Below, in pieces: positions 1 to 8,502 of a stretch of 64,000 bases of DNA. Position 1 is the first letter of the stretch. Each line of letters starts with the position of its first letter. The translations under genes were made by a program, and so were the position numbers. This DNA is from DATJGR01 sp963787045. GTDB lineage: Bacteria; Pseudomonadota; Gammaproteobacteria; Pseudomonadales; Azotimanducaceae. The notes beneath the pieces are model-generated. The model made no database searches. It saw nothing but the letters and a program-made list of their open reading frames with translations, and had not been told where the DNA came from. The stretch is from contig CAWBBR010000002.1 of the NCBI GenBank assembly GCA_963787045.1, forward strand, positions 310,001 to 374,000. The letters are read 5' to 3'.

Positions 1-1178
1 GGTATCGGCCGTGAGGATCTTTGATGTTCAACGACACGATTGCGATGCGGCGCGCGGGATCCGGGTTGCCGAGAATCTCGATCGAAGGCAGCCGTTGCCA
101 ACGCCGCATGGCGCGTTCGAGCAACTCGCCGTCGCGCGCCTCGATGCGCTCGCTGGTGATCCAGTCTTTCACGCGCAACGCGAGCGCGGCTTTCAGCACC
201 TGCAGCGTGCCGGGTGTGCCGGCCTTTTCGCGCTCTTCGATGTCGGCGATGAAGTCCTGATCGACCTCGCTCACGTAGTCGACCGTGCCGCCGGCCGCGA
301 CCGTTGGCGGAAGGTGCTCCTTGTACAGGCGCTTGTTGAATACCAGGATGCCGCTCGAGCCGGGGCCGCCGAGATACTTGTGCGGCGACAGGAACACCGC
401 GTCGAGCGACGCGTCGCCGTCGCTGCGACCGCGGATTCATGTCGATCTGCACGTACGGCGCGCTCGCGGCGTAGTCGAAACACGCGATCGCGTCGTGTGC
501 GTGCAGCAATCGCGCGATCGCGTGCACGGGCGTGCGGATACCGGTGACGTTCGAGGCCGCCGAGAACGAACCGATGCGGATCCGCGATTGGTATCTGGGG
601 TCGCGGAGCAGCGCTTCGAGGTGCGCGAGATCGATCGCGCCGTCGGCGTCGAGGCGAACTTCCACGACCGTCGCGAATCCTTCGCGCCACGACACTTCGT
701 TGGAGTGGTGTTCGAACGGACCGACGAACACCACCGGCTGCTGCGCACGCAGGTGCGCTTCGAACTCGCGCCTGCCGTCCACACCGATGCACGCGTCGAG
801 TTCGTCGGCGATCCGCGCGCGGGTGGCCGGCGGGCAATACACCCCGAGAATCTGCTGCAGTTTATTGATTGCGCCCGTGGCTCCGGTGCCGATTGCGATG
901 ATGCGTCCGTCGGGACCGGCGTTGACGGAGCCTTTGATCGAAGTCTCGGCTTCGCGCAACAGTTGCGTCATGTTGCGGCCGGTCGTGTCGTCTTCGGTGT
1001 GCGTGTTCGCGTAGGTGCGTTGCAGGCTCTGCAGATAGTTCTCTACGAACAGCAGGCAGCGCCCCGACGCGGTGTAGTCGCAATACACCATCAACCGTTC
1101 GCCGAACGGCGTGGTGAACGTGGAGTCGACGCCGACGATCTGCTCTCGAAGGTACTCGAAACTCGCGGACGGCTGCAT
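1..1178 (-). CDS. Class V aminotransferase / cysteine desulfurase-like PLP enzyme, partial, frameshifted
   Basis: PLP-dependent fold-type I enzyme of the class V aminotransferase (NifS/SufS-like) family. The left window edge cuts off its C-terminus. The start is ATG at 1176-1178, preceded by GAAAGG as ribosome binding site. The N-terminal part contains a Gly-rich stretch (IGTGATGAINKLQQI), and the PLP-binding lysine lies in SPHKYLGGPGSSG near 370-390. The protein changes frame once, near 430 (+1). After that point it continues cleanly to the window edge (VDYVSEVDQDF, then SLNIKDPHGRY). The family removes sulfur from cysteine or acts as an aminotransferase; the specific substrate cannot be read here. 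It is divergent from the aldo/keto reductase, with 44 nt between starts. Confidence 0.8.
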   Translation of the reverse strand, partial: MQPSASFEYLREQIVGVDSTFTTPFGERLMVYCDYTASGRCLLFVENYLQSLQRTYANTHTEDDTTGRNMTQLLREAETSIKGSVNAGPDGRIIAIGTGATGAINKLQQILGVYCPPATRARIADELDACIGVDGRREFEAHLRAQQPVVFVGPFEHHSNEVSWREGFATVVEVRLDADGAIDLAHLEALLRDPRYQSRIRIGSFSAASNVTGIRTPVHAIARLLHAHDAIACFDYAASAPYVQIDMNPRSQRRRRVARRGVPVAAQVSRRPRLERHPGIQQAPVQGAPSANGRGRRHGRLRERGRSGLHRRHRRARKGRHTRHAAGAESRARVARERLDHQRAHRGARRRVARTRHAALATAAFDRDSRQPGSRAPHRNRVVEHQRSSRPI

Positions 1179-1222
1179 GGGCGGCCTTTCAAGTTGCGGA
1201 ACACACCTCTAGGATCGCACGC

Positions 1223-2200
1223 ATGCAGATACGACGTTTGGGTAATCTCTGGCCGGTCAGCCGGTTGACGCTCGGCGGCGGCGGGTTGGGGCAGGTGTGG
1301 GGGCGAACCGATCGCGAAGAAGCGGTGGCCACCGTGCATGCGGCGGTCGACGGCGGCATTACGCTGTTCGATCTGGCGCCGCTGTATGGGCGCGGCGAGG
1401 CGGAAGCCGTCATCGGCGCCGCGTTCGAAGGTCGGCCGCCCGCGGGCGTGCGCTTCGCGACGAAGTGTCAGCTCGGCACGCCGTCGGTGGCGTCGGAATC
1501 GGCGGCGATCATTCGCAAGCACCTCGAACGCAGTCTGACCGCGATGCGCCTCTCGCACGTCGACCTGCTTCTGCTGCACTCGAACATCATTCCCGACGGC
1601 TATCGTTTTCCGCGCGACGCCGCGGTGCAGGATCGATTCGCCACACCGGTATCGATCTATCGCGATCACGTGATTCCGACATTCGAAGCGCTGATGCGCG
1701 AAGGAATGATCGGCAACTGGGGCATTACCGGCGTAGGGCTGCCGGACACGATCATCGACGCGCTGCGCACCGATCCCAAGCCGGCGGTCGTGCAATGCGT
1801 CGCCAACTGCCTCGACTCGGCCGGCGGCATGCGGCGTTTCGACGAACCGGCGCGACCGCGCGACATCATCGCGGCCGCGCGAGCCGCGGGCGTCGGCATC
1901 GAAGGGATTCGCGCCGTGCAGGCCGGTGCGCTAACGGATCAGCTCGACCGGGAACTTCCGACGAACGACCCCGATCGCCTCGATTACGAACGCGCCGCGC
2001 CGCTTCGCGCCCTGGCACGGTCGTTGGGAACCACCACCGCAAAGCTCGCGCATCGTTACGCCTTCGGTGTCGATGTCGATACCGTCATCCTCGGCGTGAA
2101 GAACCGCGTCGAGTTGCGCGAGTGCCTCGAAGCCGAGGCTGAAGGCGCGCTATCGGCGCAGCTCACGCGACAGATCGACGAAGCCGTCGGCCGGCGCTGA
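1223..2200 (+). CDS. Aldo/keto reductase family oxidoreductase
   Basis: A 325-residue NADP(H)-dependent aldo/keto reductase, cytosolic TIM barrel. The catalytic tetrad is visible: Asp50 and Tyr55 in FDLAPLYGRGE, Lys81 in ATKCQL and His119 in LLLLHSN. Length is typical of the family. An AGGA-like site precedes the ATG. The closest functional groups are the D-threo-aldose dehydrogenase/general aldehyde reductase types, but the physiological substrate is not evident. The next gene begins 16 nt downstream on the same strand, so the two are probably co-transcribed. Confidence 0.88.
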   Translation: MQIRRLGNLWPVSRLTLGGGGLGQVWGRTDREEAVATVHAAVDGGITLFDLAPLYGRGEAEAVIGAAFEGRPPAGVRFATKCQLGTPSVASESAAIIRKHLERSLTAMRLSHVDLLLLHSNIIPDGYRFPRDAAVQDRFATPVSIYRDHVIPTFEALMREGMIGNWGITGVGLPDTIIDALRTDPKPAVVQCVANCLDSAGGMRRFDEPARPRDIIAAARAAGVGIEGIRAVQAGALTDQLDRELPTNDPDRLDYERAAPLRALARSLGTTTAKLAHRYAFGVDVDTVILGVKNRVELRECLEAEAEGALSAQLTRQIDEAVGRR

Positions 2201-2216
2201 TCCGGGTCGAAATCCA

Positions 2217-3344
2217 ATGCGGTCGATCTTCTTTGCCGAAATGCGCCCGCGGGATGGCGCGCTCGCCGTGCCGTTCGGCGCGTCTGCCGCGGCGCGGGTG
2301 CGGGCGGCGATCGGTGCATGTCCGGAACACGCCACGACACCGTTGCTGCGGCTGACCGAACTCGCGCGCGAGTGGGGACTGCGCGACATCTGGGTGAAAG
2401 ACGAACGCGCGCGTCTCGGGTTGCGCAGCTTCAAGGCGCTCGGCGGTGCGTATGCCGTGCTCTGTCTGAGCGCCGAGCTCGCGTCGCGCGAACGCGGCGC
2501 ACCGGTTTCGATCGGCGACGTGGTTCGCGGTCCAGAATCGGTGCTTTCCGGCGTCACGTTCACCGCCGCCACCGCGGGCAACCACGGTTGTTCGGTAGCG
2601 GCCGGCGCGCGGCTGGTCGGCGCCCGCTGCTGCATTTTCGTCGCGGCCGGCGCGCCGCCCGAACAGGTGCGCGCGATTGCGGCGCAAGGCGCCGAGATCG
2701 TGTCGGTGTCGGGTCGCTACGAAGACTCGCTGGAAGCGTGTCGGCGCGCGGCCGAGTCGAATGGTTGGATCACGGTCTCGGACTGCGCGACAGAGGCGCA
2801 CGACGCAACCGTTCGACACGTGATGGAAGGTTACACGGTGATCGCGGCCGAAATTCTCGCCGCGCGCGCAACGCCAACGCACGTGTTTCTACAGGCCGGC
2901 GTCGGCGGAATGGCGGCCGCCATTGCAGCGCATTTCGTTGCCGTGCTCGGTGATCGCGCGCCGACGGTGGTCGTAGTCGAACCCGAGTCCGCGGCGTGCC
3001 TGCAGGCGAGCGCGCGCGCCGATCGGGCGGTGACGATTCCGCAGACGGCGCAGACCAACATGGGCCGTCTCGCGTGCTACGCGCCGTCGGCCGCGGCCTG
3101 GCCGGTGCTGCGCGCGCTGGCGACGGGCTATGCGACGGTCGACGATGCCGAAGCCGCTGCCGCAAGCGCGTTACTCGAACGGCACGACCTCGCCACTACG
3201 CCATCCGGCGCCGCGGGCTTCGCGGCGCTGAAGCGCGTTGCGGAATCGCGCGGAGATCGTCAGCGACTGGGGCTCGGAGCGCAGAGCGAAGCGCTGGTCA
3301 TCGTCACCGAAGCGGCGCTGACGGAGATGGAGTCGCCCGGCTAG
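2217..3344 (+). CDS. dpaL: Diaminopropionate ammonia-lyase-like PLP enzyme
   Basis: A 375-residue fold-type II PLP enzyme matching the diaminopropionate ammonia-lyase family, which converts 2,3-diaminopropionate to pyruvate and ammonia. The PLP lysine is Lys74 in LRSFKALGGAYA, the hallmark segment of this family. A TAGNHG loop (near residue 122) binds the cofactor phosphate, and GVGGMAAA follows later. The segment TNMGRLACYAPS is also typical of this subgroup rather than of threonine dehydratase. It follows the aldo/keto reductase by 16 nt. A threonine/serine dehydratase is the main alternative. Confidence 0.8.
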   Translation: MRSIFFAEMRPRDGALAVPFGASAAARVRAAIGACPEHATTPLLRLTELAREWGLRDIWVKDERARLGLRSFKALGGAYAVLCLSAELASRERGAPVSIGDVVRGPESVLSGVTFTAATAGNHGCSVAAGARLVGARCCIFVAAGAPPEQVRAIAAQGAEIVSVSGRYEDSLEACRRAAESNGWITVSDCATEAHDATVRHVMEGYTVIAAEILAARATPTHVFLQAGVGGMAAAIAAHFVAVLGDRAPTVVVVEPESAACLQASARADRAVTIPQTAQTNMGRLACYAPSAAAWPVLRALATGYATVDDAEAAAASALLERHDLATTPSGAAGFAALKRVAESRGDRQRLGLGAQSEALVIVTEAALTEMESPG

Positions 3345-3352
3345 TTCCGCGC

Positions 3353-4171
3353 TCAGCGCTTGCGGAATTTCAGCGTCATGCGATCCGATTCACCGATGGC
3401 GCGGTACTCGGCCACGCACGCGTCTTTCTCCGCCCCTTCTTGCATCGGTTGGCACACGCGCAGGTTCGGCGGCAATGACCACACGCCTTGCGGGTGATCG
3501 GTATCGTCCTTCGGATTGGCGTTCACCTCGGACTTGCCTTCCAGCGTGAAGCCGGCTTCCTTTGCCAGACCGATGACGTATTCCTCGGTCATGTAGCCGG
3601 TCTTCTTCATCACGTCGATCGACGTGCCGGGTTTCGCGCGGTGTTCAACCACGCCGAGCACGCCGCCCGGCTTCAACGTGCGATTGAACGCGGTGAACAT
3701 CTCCTGCGCGTACCCGCCCGCGAGCCAGTTGTGCACGTTGCGGAACGTCATCACCACGTCGACGTGTCCGGGCGGCGCCATCACGAGGCGCCCCGGGTAG
3801 CCGAGTTGCGTCAGCACGACGCGGTCGTACAACGCGTTACCCGCGAGTTTGTCGGCCAAGGTCGTCTGGGCTGCGATCTGGTATTCCGGCACGCCTTTCA
3901 ACGTCGTCGCGAATCCCGCCGCGTAGTACACGCCGCGATCGTGCAGATACGGTCCGAGGATCTCCACCCACCAGCCGGTGCCGGGCCACACCTCGACCAC
4001 GGCCGAATCCGGTTTCACGCCGAAGAATTCCAACACCTGCTTCGGATGCCGATAGACGTCGCGCGCGACATTGGCGGGATCGCGTTGGCTGCCGGCCAGC
4101 GCCTCGTCCAGCGGTGTGGCGTTGGCGGTGAAAGTCAGGGTCGCGAGGAACAAGGCTATGGCCTGTCGCAT
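3353..4171 (-). CDS. Exported class I SAM-dependent methyltransferase-like protein
   Basis: A 272-residue protein. It starts at the ATG at 4169-4171 with GGAG upstream rather than at the longer frame to 4312, because a clean signal peptide begins there (MRQAIALFLATLTFTANA). The mature protein has a Rossmann methyltransferase core: VVEVWPGTGWWVEIL corresponds to motif I, followed by VDVVMTFRNVHNW and LKPGGVLGVVEH. Periplasmic proteins of this type occur in proteobacteria, but their substrate is unknown. The protein lies downstream of the HIT-DUF427 gene in the same direction, 25 nt apart, and is convergent with dpaL. Confidence 0.8.
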   Translation of the reverse strand: MRQAIALFLATLTFTANATPLDEALAGSQRDPANVARDVYRHPKQVLEFFGVKPDSAVVEVWPGTGWWVEILGPYLHDRGVYYAAGFATTLKGVPEYQIAAQTTLADKLAGNALYDRVVLTQLGYPGRLVMAPPGHVDVVMTFRNVHNWLAGGYAQEMFTAFNRTLKPGGVLGVVEHRAKPGTSIDVMKKTGYMTEEYVIGLAKEAGFTLEGKSEVNANPKDDTDHPQGVWSLPPNLRVCQPMQEGAEKDACVAEYRAIGESDRMTLKFRKR

Positions 4172-4196
4172 CGGGGTCGTCTCCGGTGTAATCGGT

Positions 4197-4982
4197 TCAG
4201 CGGTCGGATTTGCCGTCGATCGTGATTCGATCGACGCGGTCGGTATAGAAAGCGGCGTGATCGAGCAGCGGTGATGCTTCGTCGTACGGTTCGTCGTACG
4301 CCCACACCGCATTCTCCGCGCGCCGCTCGCCGACGGCGATCGTCCAATACCGCGCGGTGCCCTTGAACGGACAGTAGCTGTCGTGTTCGGTTGCTGTGAG
4401 CAGATCCATCCGCACGTCGCGCCGCGGCACGTAGTACACGAGGTCGTGTCGCGACTCGTCCACCAGCAGCGCGTTGCGCGTCTCCGCGATCACTGCGCCG
4501 CCGAATTCCACCTGCACGTGCGCGCCGGTCGGCGCGATGTCGACGCGATGCCGCGGGTGCTGAGCGAAGCCGGGCGCCGGATGCAATTCGAGGCGCGCGC
4601 GCAAGCGCTCGATCAGCGGTTGCGGATCCGGATAAGGCGTTGCACCGGGCGCGCTCCACACCGGCGACGGCCACGCGGCGTCGGTGGTGTGACGCGCGAT
4701 CACGTGGATGTGCAACTGCGGCACCATGTTGCCGAGCGCCGCGACGTTCATCTTGTCGGCGTTCGTGAGTTGTCGGAGCGCGACGGAGACGCGTTCGATT
4801 TCGGCGAACAGCGCGTCGCGATGCGGCGCCGGAACCTCGTGGAAATCGCGCAGCCCCTCGAGCCTCGGCACCAGAATGCACCATGGAAATCGAGAGTCGT
4901 TGTTGAGCAGCAGATTGCACAGCGGCAAGTGCCCGACGCTGATGGCGTCGGCGGCGAGGCGGGGATGGAGTTCGAAAGCCAC
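4197..4982 (-). CDS. HIT-domain / DUF427 fusion protein
   Basis: A protein of about 261 residues joining two domains usually found separately. Residues 1-120 form a HIT-family domain with QLHIHVIARHTTDAAW, whose histidine motif (HxH near 91-93) is that of proteobacterial HIT hydrolases. Residues 150-255 are a DUF427 domain (VEFGGAVIAETRNALLV, YYVPRRDVRM, SYCPFKGTARYW). The start is uncertain. I place it at GTG 4980-4982 because homology begins right there (VAFELHPRLAAD), but the frame is open further upstream and no clear ribosome binding site decides. It lies between the GlxA-type regulator and the exported methyltransferase, all on the minus strand, suggesting one operon. Confidence 0.75.
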   Translation of the reverse strand: MAFELHPRLAADAISVGHLPLCNLLLNNDSRFPWCILVPRLEGLRDFHEVPAPHRDALFAEIERVSVALRQLTNADKMNVAALGNMVPQLHIHVIARHTTDAAWPSPVWSAPGATPYPDPQPLIERLRARLELHPAPGFAQHPRHRVDIAPTGAHVQVEFGGAVIAETRNALLVDESRHDLVYYVPRRDVRMDLLTATEHDSYCPFKGTARYWTIAVGERRAENAVWAYDEPYDEASPLLDHAAFYTDRVDRITIDGKSDR

Positions 4983-5059
4983 GGCGTCGTCCGATTGGAA
5001 ACTGGGCGCGTCACTATGAGCGGCGGCTTCGGCAAGATCAACGCCCGGGCTCGACGAGG

Positions 5060-6041
5060 TCAGGGTCTCCGGGATCGCGCAGCGGTCGCTTTCCGCTCGA
5101 CGTTTCGCGCGCCGCCAAACGTGCGCCGATAAGCCCTCGGCGACGTACCGACCACGCGCGCGAACCGCTGCCGCAGATTGGTCGCGTTCTCGAAGCCGAC
5201 TTTCGTGGCGACCTGCTCGATCGACAGGTCGCTCGACTCCAGCAGCTGTTGTGCGCGCCTGATGCGTTCCGTCAGCAACCACTGCAACGGCGTGGTGCCG
5301 GTCTGCTCGCGGAAGCGCCTGCTGAGTGTGCGCGTGCTCATCGCCGCGCGGCGCGCCACGCTCTCGAGGCTGAGGTCCGCGTTCAGATGTGCCGTCATCC
5401 ATTGCAGCAGCGGCGCGAGGCTGCTCGTCGAATCCGGCGGCTCGTGCACGATGAACTGCGCCTGGCCGCCGTCGCGCTCCAGCGGCACCACTGCGCGTCG
5501 CGCCGCGTCGGCCGCAACCGCAGAGCCGTGATCGCTGCGGATCATGTGCAGACACAGGTCGATACCGGCCGCGGCGCCCGCGGAAGTGAGGATCTTGCCG
5601 TTGTCGACGAACAACACGTTCGGATCGACGTCGATGGCGGGATAGCGCTCGGCCAGCTCGCGTACCGCCAGCCAGTGCGTAGTAGCGCGTTTGCCGTCGA
5701 GCAGTCCGGCCGCCGCCAGCACGAACGCACCGCTGCAGATCGACGCAACCCTGGCCCCGCGTCGCGCCGCCGCGCGCACGGCATCCAGCACCGCTTCGCT
5801 GATCGGCATCGACGGGTTCTCGATGCCGGGCACGATCAAGCGTGTCGGTGCGAGGGATATGACTCAGCCCCCACGGCACGTGCAGGTCGAACAGTCCGGC
5901 TTTGACGATGGGCGCTTCACCGCAGACGCGAACCTGGTATGCATCGCGCCCGTCGACACGCACGCGTGAAAAACCGTCGCAGGCGAGCGTGAGGTCGAAC
6001 GCGACGACGCCGTGCAGGGCAAGAACGGAGACGACGTGCAT
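5060..6041 (-). CDS. GlxA-family AraC-type transcriptional regulator (frameshifted)
   Basis: A DJ-1/PfpI-like N-terminal domain is followed by a C-terminal AraC helix-turn-helix pair, the GlxA/FtrA architecture. The N-terminus (MHVVSVLALHGVVAFDL) reads from 6041. Near 5842 an extra base shifts the frame by +1, and the protein resumes as LIVPGIENP and continues through VASICSGAFVLAAAGLL (nucleophile-elbow region). The DNA-binding part contains LSLESVARRAAMSTRTLSRR and VGFENATNLRQRF. The usual family length of about 325 residues is recovered after correction. It is divergent from a DJ-1/PfpI gene and probably regulates it and its own operon through the inverted repeat at 6116-6150. Confidence 0.82.
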
Positions 6042-6115
6042 GGCTGAATACCATCGAGATAGCTATTTCGCGCCACGAGAGTATCAGTAAATCGCTGTGA
6101 CAGGACGATCAATGT

Positions 6116-6150
6116 TGGCTAGAAAACGCCGAATAGTGTCATTTTAGCCA
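6116..6150. promoter_or_regulatory. Inverted repeat in divergent promoter region, candidate GlxA-type operator
   Basis: TGGCTA at 6116-6121 is repeated in inverted form as TAGCCA at 6145-6150, separated by 23 nt of AT-richer sequence. It sits in the 169-nt gap between the divergent GlxA-type regulator (start 6041) and the PfpI gene (start 6211). AraC-family regulators often bind paired sites about this far apart. Binding itself is inference. Confidence 0.4.
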
Positions 6151-6210
6151 CTGGTTGTAACACTTACAGCTCCGGCACGATGCGCAACATCACTCGACCG
6201 GAGCAGCGCA

Positions 6211-7212
6211 ATGACCGACAACCTTCAGTGGCCGACCAACGACCGGACAGAGGCGCCACTGCAGGTGGCCATGCTGCTGTATCCCGGCCTGACGCTGCTC
6301 GATCTCGTCGGCCCGGAGGCGACGCTGTCGATGCACTCGAAGATTCACCTCGTCTGGAAAACGCGCGCCGCGGTGACGACCGACACCGGCATCCGGATCG
6401 AACCGAACGCGACGTTCGCCGACTGTCCGAAGCACCTCGACATCCTGTTCGTGCCCGGCGGCTTCGGTACGGCGGCGGTGATGCAGGACGCCGAAGCGCT
6501 CGCGTTCCTGCGCGACCGCGGACAAACGGCGCGGTACATCACCTCGGTGTGTTCCGGCTCGCTGATCCTCGCGGCGGCCGGGTTGTTGCAGGGTTACAAG
6601 GCGACATCGCACTGGTCGGCGCTCGACATGCTCGCCGCGTTAGGCGTAGAGGTCGTGAAAGCGCGCGTCGTCACCGATCGCAACCGCGTGTCGGGCGGCG
6701 GCGTAACGGCCGGCATCGACTTCGGATTGACGCTGCTTGCGAAACTGCGCGGTGAGCACGCGGCCAAGCTGTCGCAACTCGCGCTCGAATACGATCCGGC
6801 ACCGCCGTTCGATGCGGGTTCCCCTGAAAGCGCGGGACCGGAAATCACCGCACAAGCGCTGGCGTTCGTCGCCGCGGGGAGCAGGCGGCGCACTGACGTC
6901 AAACGCGGCGTGAGCGAGACGAGCGGCGGCTACGGCGACTCGATCGCGTCGCCGTTGAAGGACACACTCGTCGCGCTCGTGCGCTCGCGTTCCGCTGAAG
7001 CACGGTTCGGGTTGCATCGTGCGCTCAGACCAGCTGAGATCCGGTCGCGCCACGGTTCGACCAGAATCTTCGCGTGCCGCTCGGGATCGCGCAGCGCCTC
7101 GAAGGCGCCGGCGACCTCGTCGAGCCCGATGCGTCCGGTGATCAGCGGCGCGACGTCGAACGAACCATCCGCAATGCGCTGCAGCGATTCGTTGAACTCG
7201 TCCAGCGTGTAG
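6211..7212 (+). CDS. DJ-1/PfpI family protein, isonitrile hydratase-like; C-terminus unreliable
   Basis: The first 225 residues or so are a complete DJ-1/PfpI domain (AMLLYPGLTLLDLVGPEAT at the N-terminus, ITSVCSGSLILAAAGLL with the elbow cysteine, GGGVTAGIDFGL, and the terminal FDAGSPESAGPEI). This resembles isonitrile hydratase. The open frame then runs on to 7212 across the opposite alcohol dehydrogenase gene, with no family resemblance. A +1 shift near 6875 would end the protein at the TGA at 6911-6913 and give the usual length of about 230 residues. I think that is the true end. The start ATG has GGAG upstream. The gene is divergent from the GlxA-type regulator that probably controls it. 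Confidence 0.78.
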   Translation: MTDNLQWPTNDRTEAPLQVAMLLYPGLTLLDLVGPEATLSMHSKIHLVWKTRAAVTTDTGIRIEPNATFADCPKHLDILFVPGGFGTAAVMQDAEALAFLRDRGQTARYITSVCSGSLILAAAGLLQGYKATSHWSALDMLAALGVEVVKARVVTDRNRVSGGGVTAGIDFGLTLLAKLRGEHAAKLSQLALEYDPAPPFDAGSPESAGPEITAQALAFVAAGSRRRTDVKRGVSETSGGYGDSIASPLKDTLVALVRSRSAEARFGLHRALRPAEIRSRHGSTRIFACRSGSRSASKAPATSSSPMRPVISGATSNEPSAMRCSDSLNSSSV

Positions 7213-8066
7213 CCGAGCACGTACTGCACGGACAATTCCTTGTTGATCGCGATCAACGGCCGGCTGTGGTCCATCTCGAGACACACGCCGACCACCACGA
7301 TGCGCGCGTTGCGCGGCGCCGCGAGAAATACCTGGTCGATCATGCCCGGCACGCCGATGCACTCGAAAATCACGACGTTTTCCGAGCGTTGCAGTTCCTG
7401 GTACCGATACGGCGATTCGACGCGCGGATCCACCACCGTATCCGCGCCTTGTCCCAATGCGAGGCTGCGCCGCCGCGGCGAGTAGTCCGCAGCGAACACC
7501 GGTCCGGCACCGCGCTGCTTCAGGGCCGTTATCACAGCCAGACCAACGGGACCGCAACCGAGCACCAGCACGGCGTCGTTGGGGCCGAGCCGCGCTTTGT
7601 TCACTGCGTGCAGACCAACGGCCATCGGTTCCGTCAGCGCCGCGTGCGTATCCGGTGTTCCATTCGGAACGCGCAGCAACAGCGAGCGCGACAACACCAT
7701 GTATTGCGCGAACCCGCCCGGAATCTCCGCCGAGTAGCCGACCGCCATCGGACTCTGCCGCGCCAGCATCGGCACCGAGCACACAACCGTCCCAACGGCC
7801 AGGTCATGGGGCGTGTTCGGACCGTAGTCGACGATTTCCGCGGAGAACTCGTGCCCCAACACCACGGGATCGAACGTGGTCAGCTTGAACGCGCCGCCCG
7901 CTTCACGACTGGTGTTGACGAACGCCTCGGTGTGCCTTGCCGCGTGCAGGTCGGAACCGCAGATGCCGCACGCGCGCGTTTTCACGAGCACTTCGCCGGC
8001 GAGCGGGATCGGATCGGGCAGGGTGTCGACCCAGATCGAGCCGCGTTCCATGAGAGCTGCACGCAT
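6930..8066 (-). CDS. Zinc-binding alcohol dehydrogenase family protein (MDR superfamily)
   Basis: A medium-chain dehydrogenase/reductase, 378 residues in the open frame. The catalytic-zinc cysteine is Cys36 in ACGICGSDLHA, and GHEFSAEIVDYG provides the zinc histidine. The Rossmann fold has VLVLGCGPVGLAVITAL. No cluster of four cysteines for a structural zinc is seen. The family usually ends shortly after HAKILVEPWR. The extra 37 residues here may reflect one more +1 shift, since a TGA in that frame occurs at 7025-7027. The substrate is not identifiable. It is convergent with the PfpI gene. Confidence 0.85.
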   Translation of the reverse strand: MRAALMERGSIWVDTLPDPIPLAGEVLVKTRACGICGSDLHAARHTEAFVNTSREAGGAFKLTTFDPVVLGHEFSAEIVDYGPNTPHDLAVGTVVCSVPMLARQSPMAVGYSAEIPGGFAQYMVLSRSLLLRVPNGTPDTHAALTEPMAVGLHAVNKARLGPNDAVLVLGCGPVGLAVITALKQRGAGPVFAADYSPRRRSLALGQGADTVVDPRVESPYRYQELQRSENVVIFECIGVPGMIDQVFLAAPRNARIVVVGVCLEMDHSRPLIAINKELSVQYVLGYTLDEFNESLQRIADGSFDVAPLITGRIGLDEVAGAFEALRDPERHAKILVEPWRDRISAGLSARCNPNRASAERERTSATSVSFNGDAIESP

Positions 8067-8115
8067 GATGCCTCCGACCGATTCGCTTAGCCGAGTCGCA
8101 ATGGTACCCGCTCGC

Positions 8116-8502
8116 TCAGCGCGACTTCTTCTTTGTCTTCGGCTTCACCTTCGCCTTTGGTTTCCGCTTCGTCTTCGGCCGCATCGCGATCGCAACCGCC
8201 GCCTGCGCCCACGCCGTGAGCGCGTCGCGGTCTTCCAGCACGTCGCCCGGCACTTCGTAGTAGCGCTGCACCAGCCGGGTACCCTTCGCGGTTCCGTACT
8301 GGAACGGCTTGGCACCCAGCGCCACGTACTGCGCGCGCGTCGAGTCGTCCACCACGAAGTACAGCGTGTCGCTCATGCACATCGCGAACTGGACGTCGCC
8401 GAGCTTGAAGCCGACCCCGCCGAAGAAGCGCCCATGAGAAACCTCGCCGAGGTCGGCGAGCTGGCCGTGCACGAACTGCGCGAATTCGCTGATGTCGGTC
8501 AC
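8116..8502 (-). CDS. TfoX N-terminal domain protein with lysine-rich tail
   Basis: A protein of about 128 residues with a TfoX/Sxy N-terminal domain: FVHGQLADLGEVSHGRFFGG, then GFKLGDVQFAMCMSDTLYFV and GAKPFQYG. TfoX proteins are linked to competence regulation in gammaproteobacteria, but many short homologues have no known role. The start is GTG 8500-8502, which overlaps the stop of the upstream HNH gene (GTGA), so translation is coupled. The last 20 residues or so are almost all Lys, Arg and Pro (RPKTKRKPKAKVKPKTKKK), which suggests nucleic-acid binding. The partner gene and its SOS-type box make a DNA-damage link plausible. Confidence 0.8.
   Translation of the reverse strand: MTDISEFAQFVHGQLADLGEVSHGRFFGGVGFKLGDVQFAMCMSDTLYFVVDDSTRAQYVALGAKPFQYGTAKGTRLVQRYYEVPGDVLEDRDALTAWAQAAVAIAMRPKTKRKPKAKVKPKTKKKSR

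Noticed and set aside
4197..6041. Long open frame joining the GlxA regulator N-terminus to the HIT-DUF427 gene
   Set aside because: The middle part is out of frame with the regulator. The correct regulator frame has its own stop at 5060.
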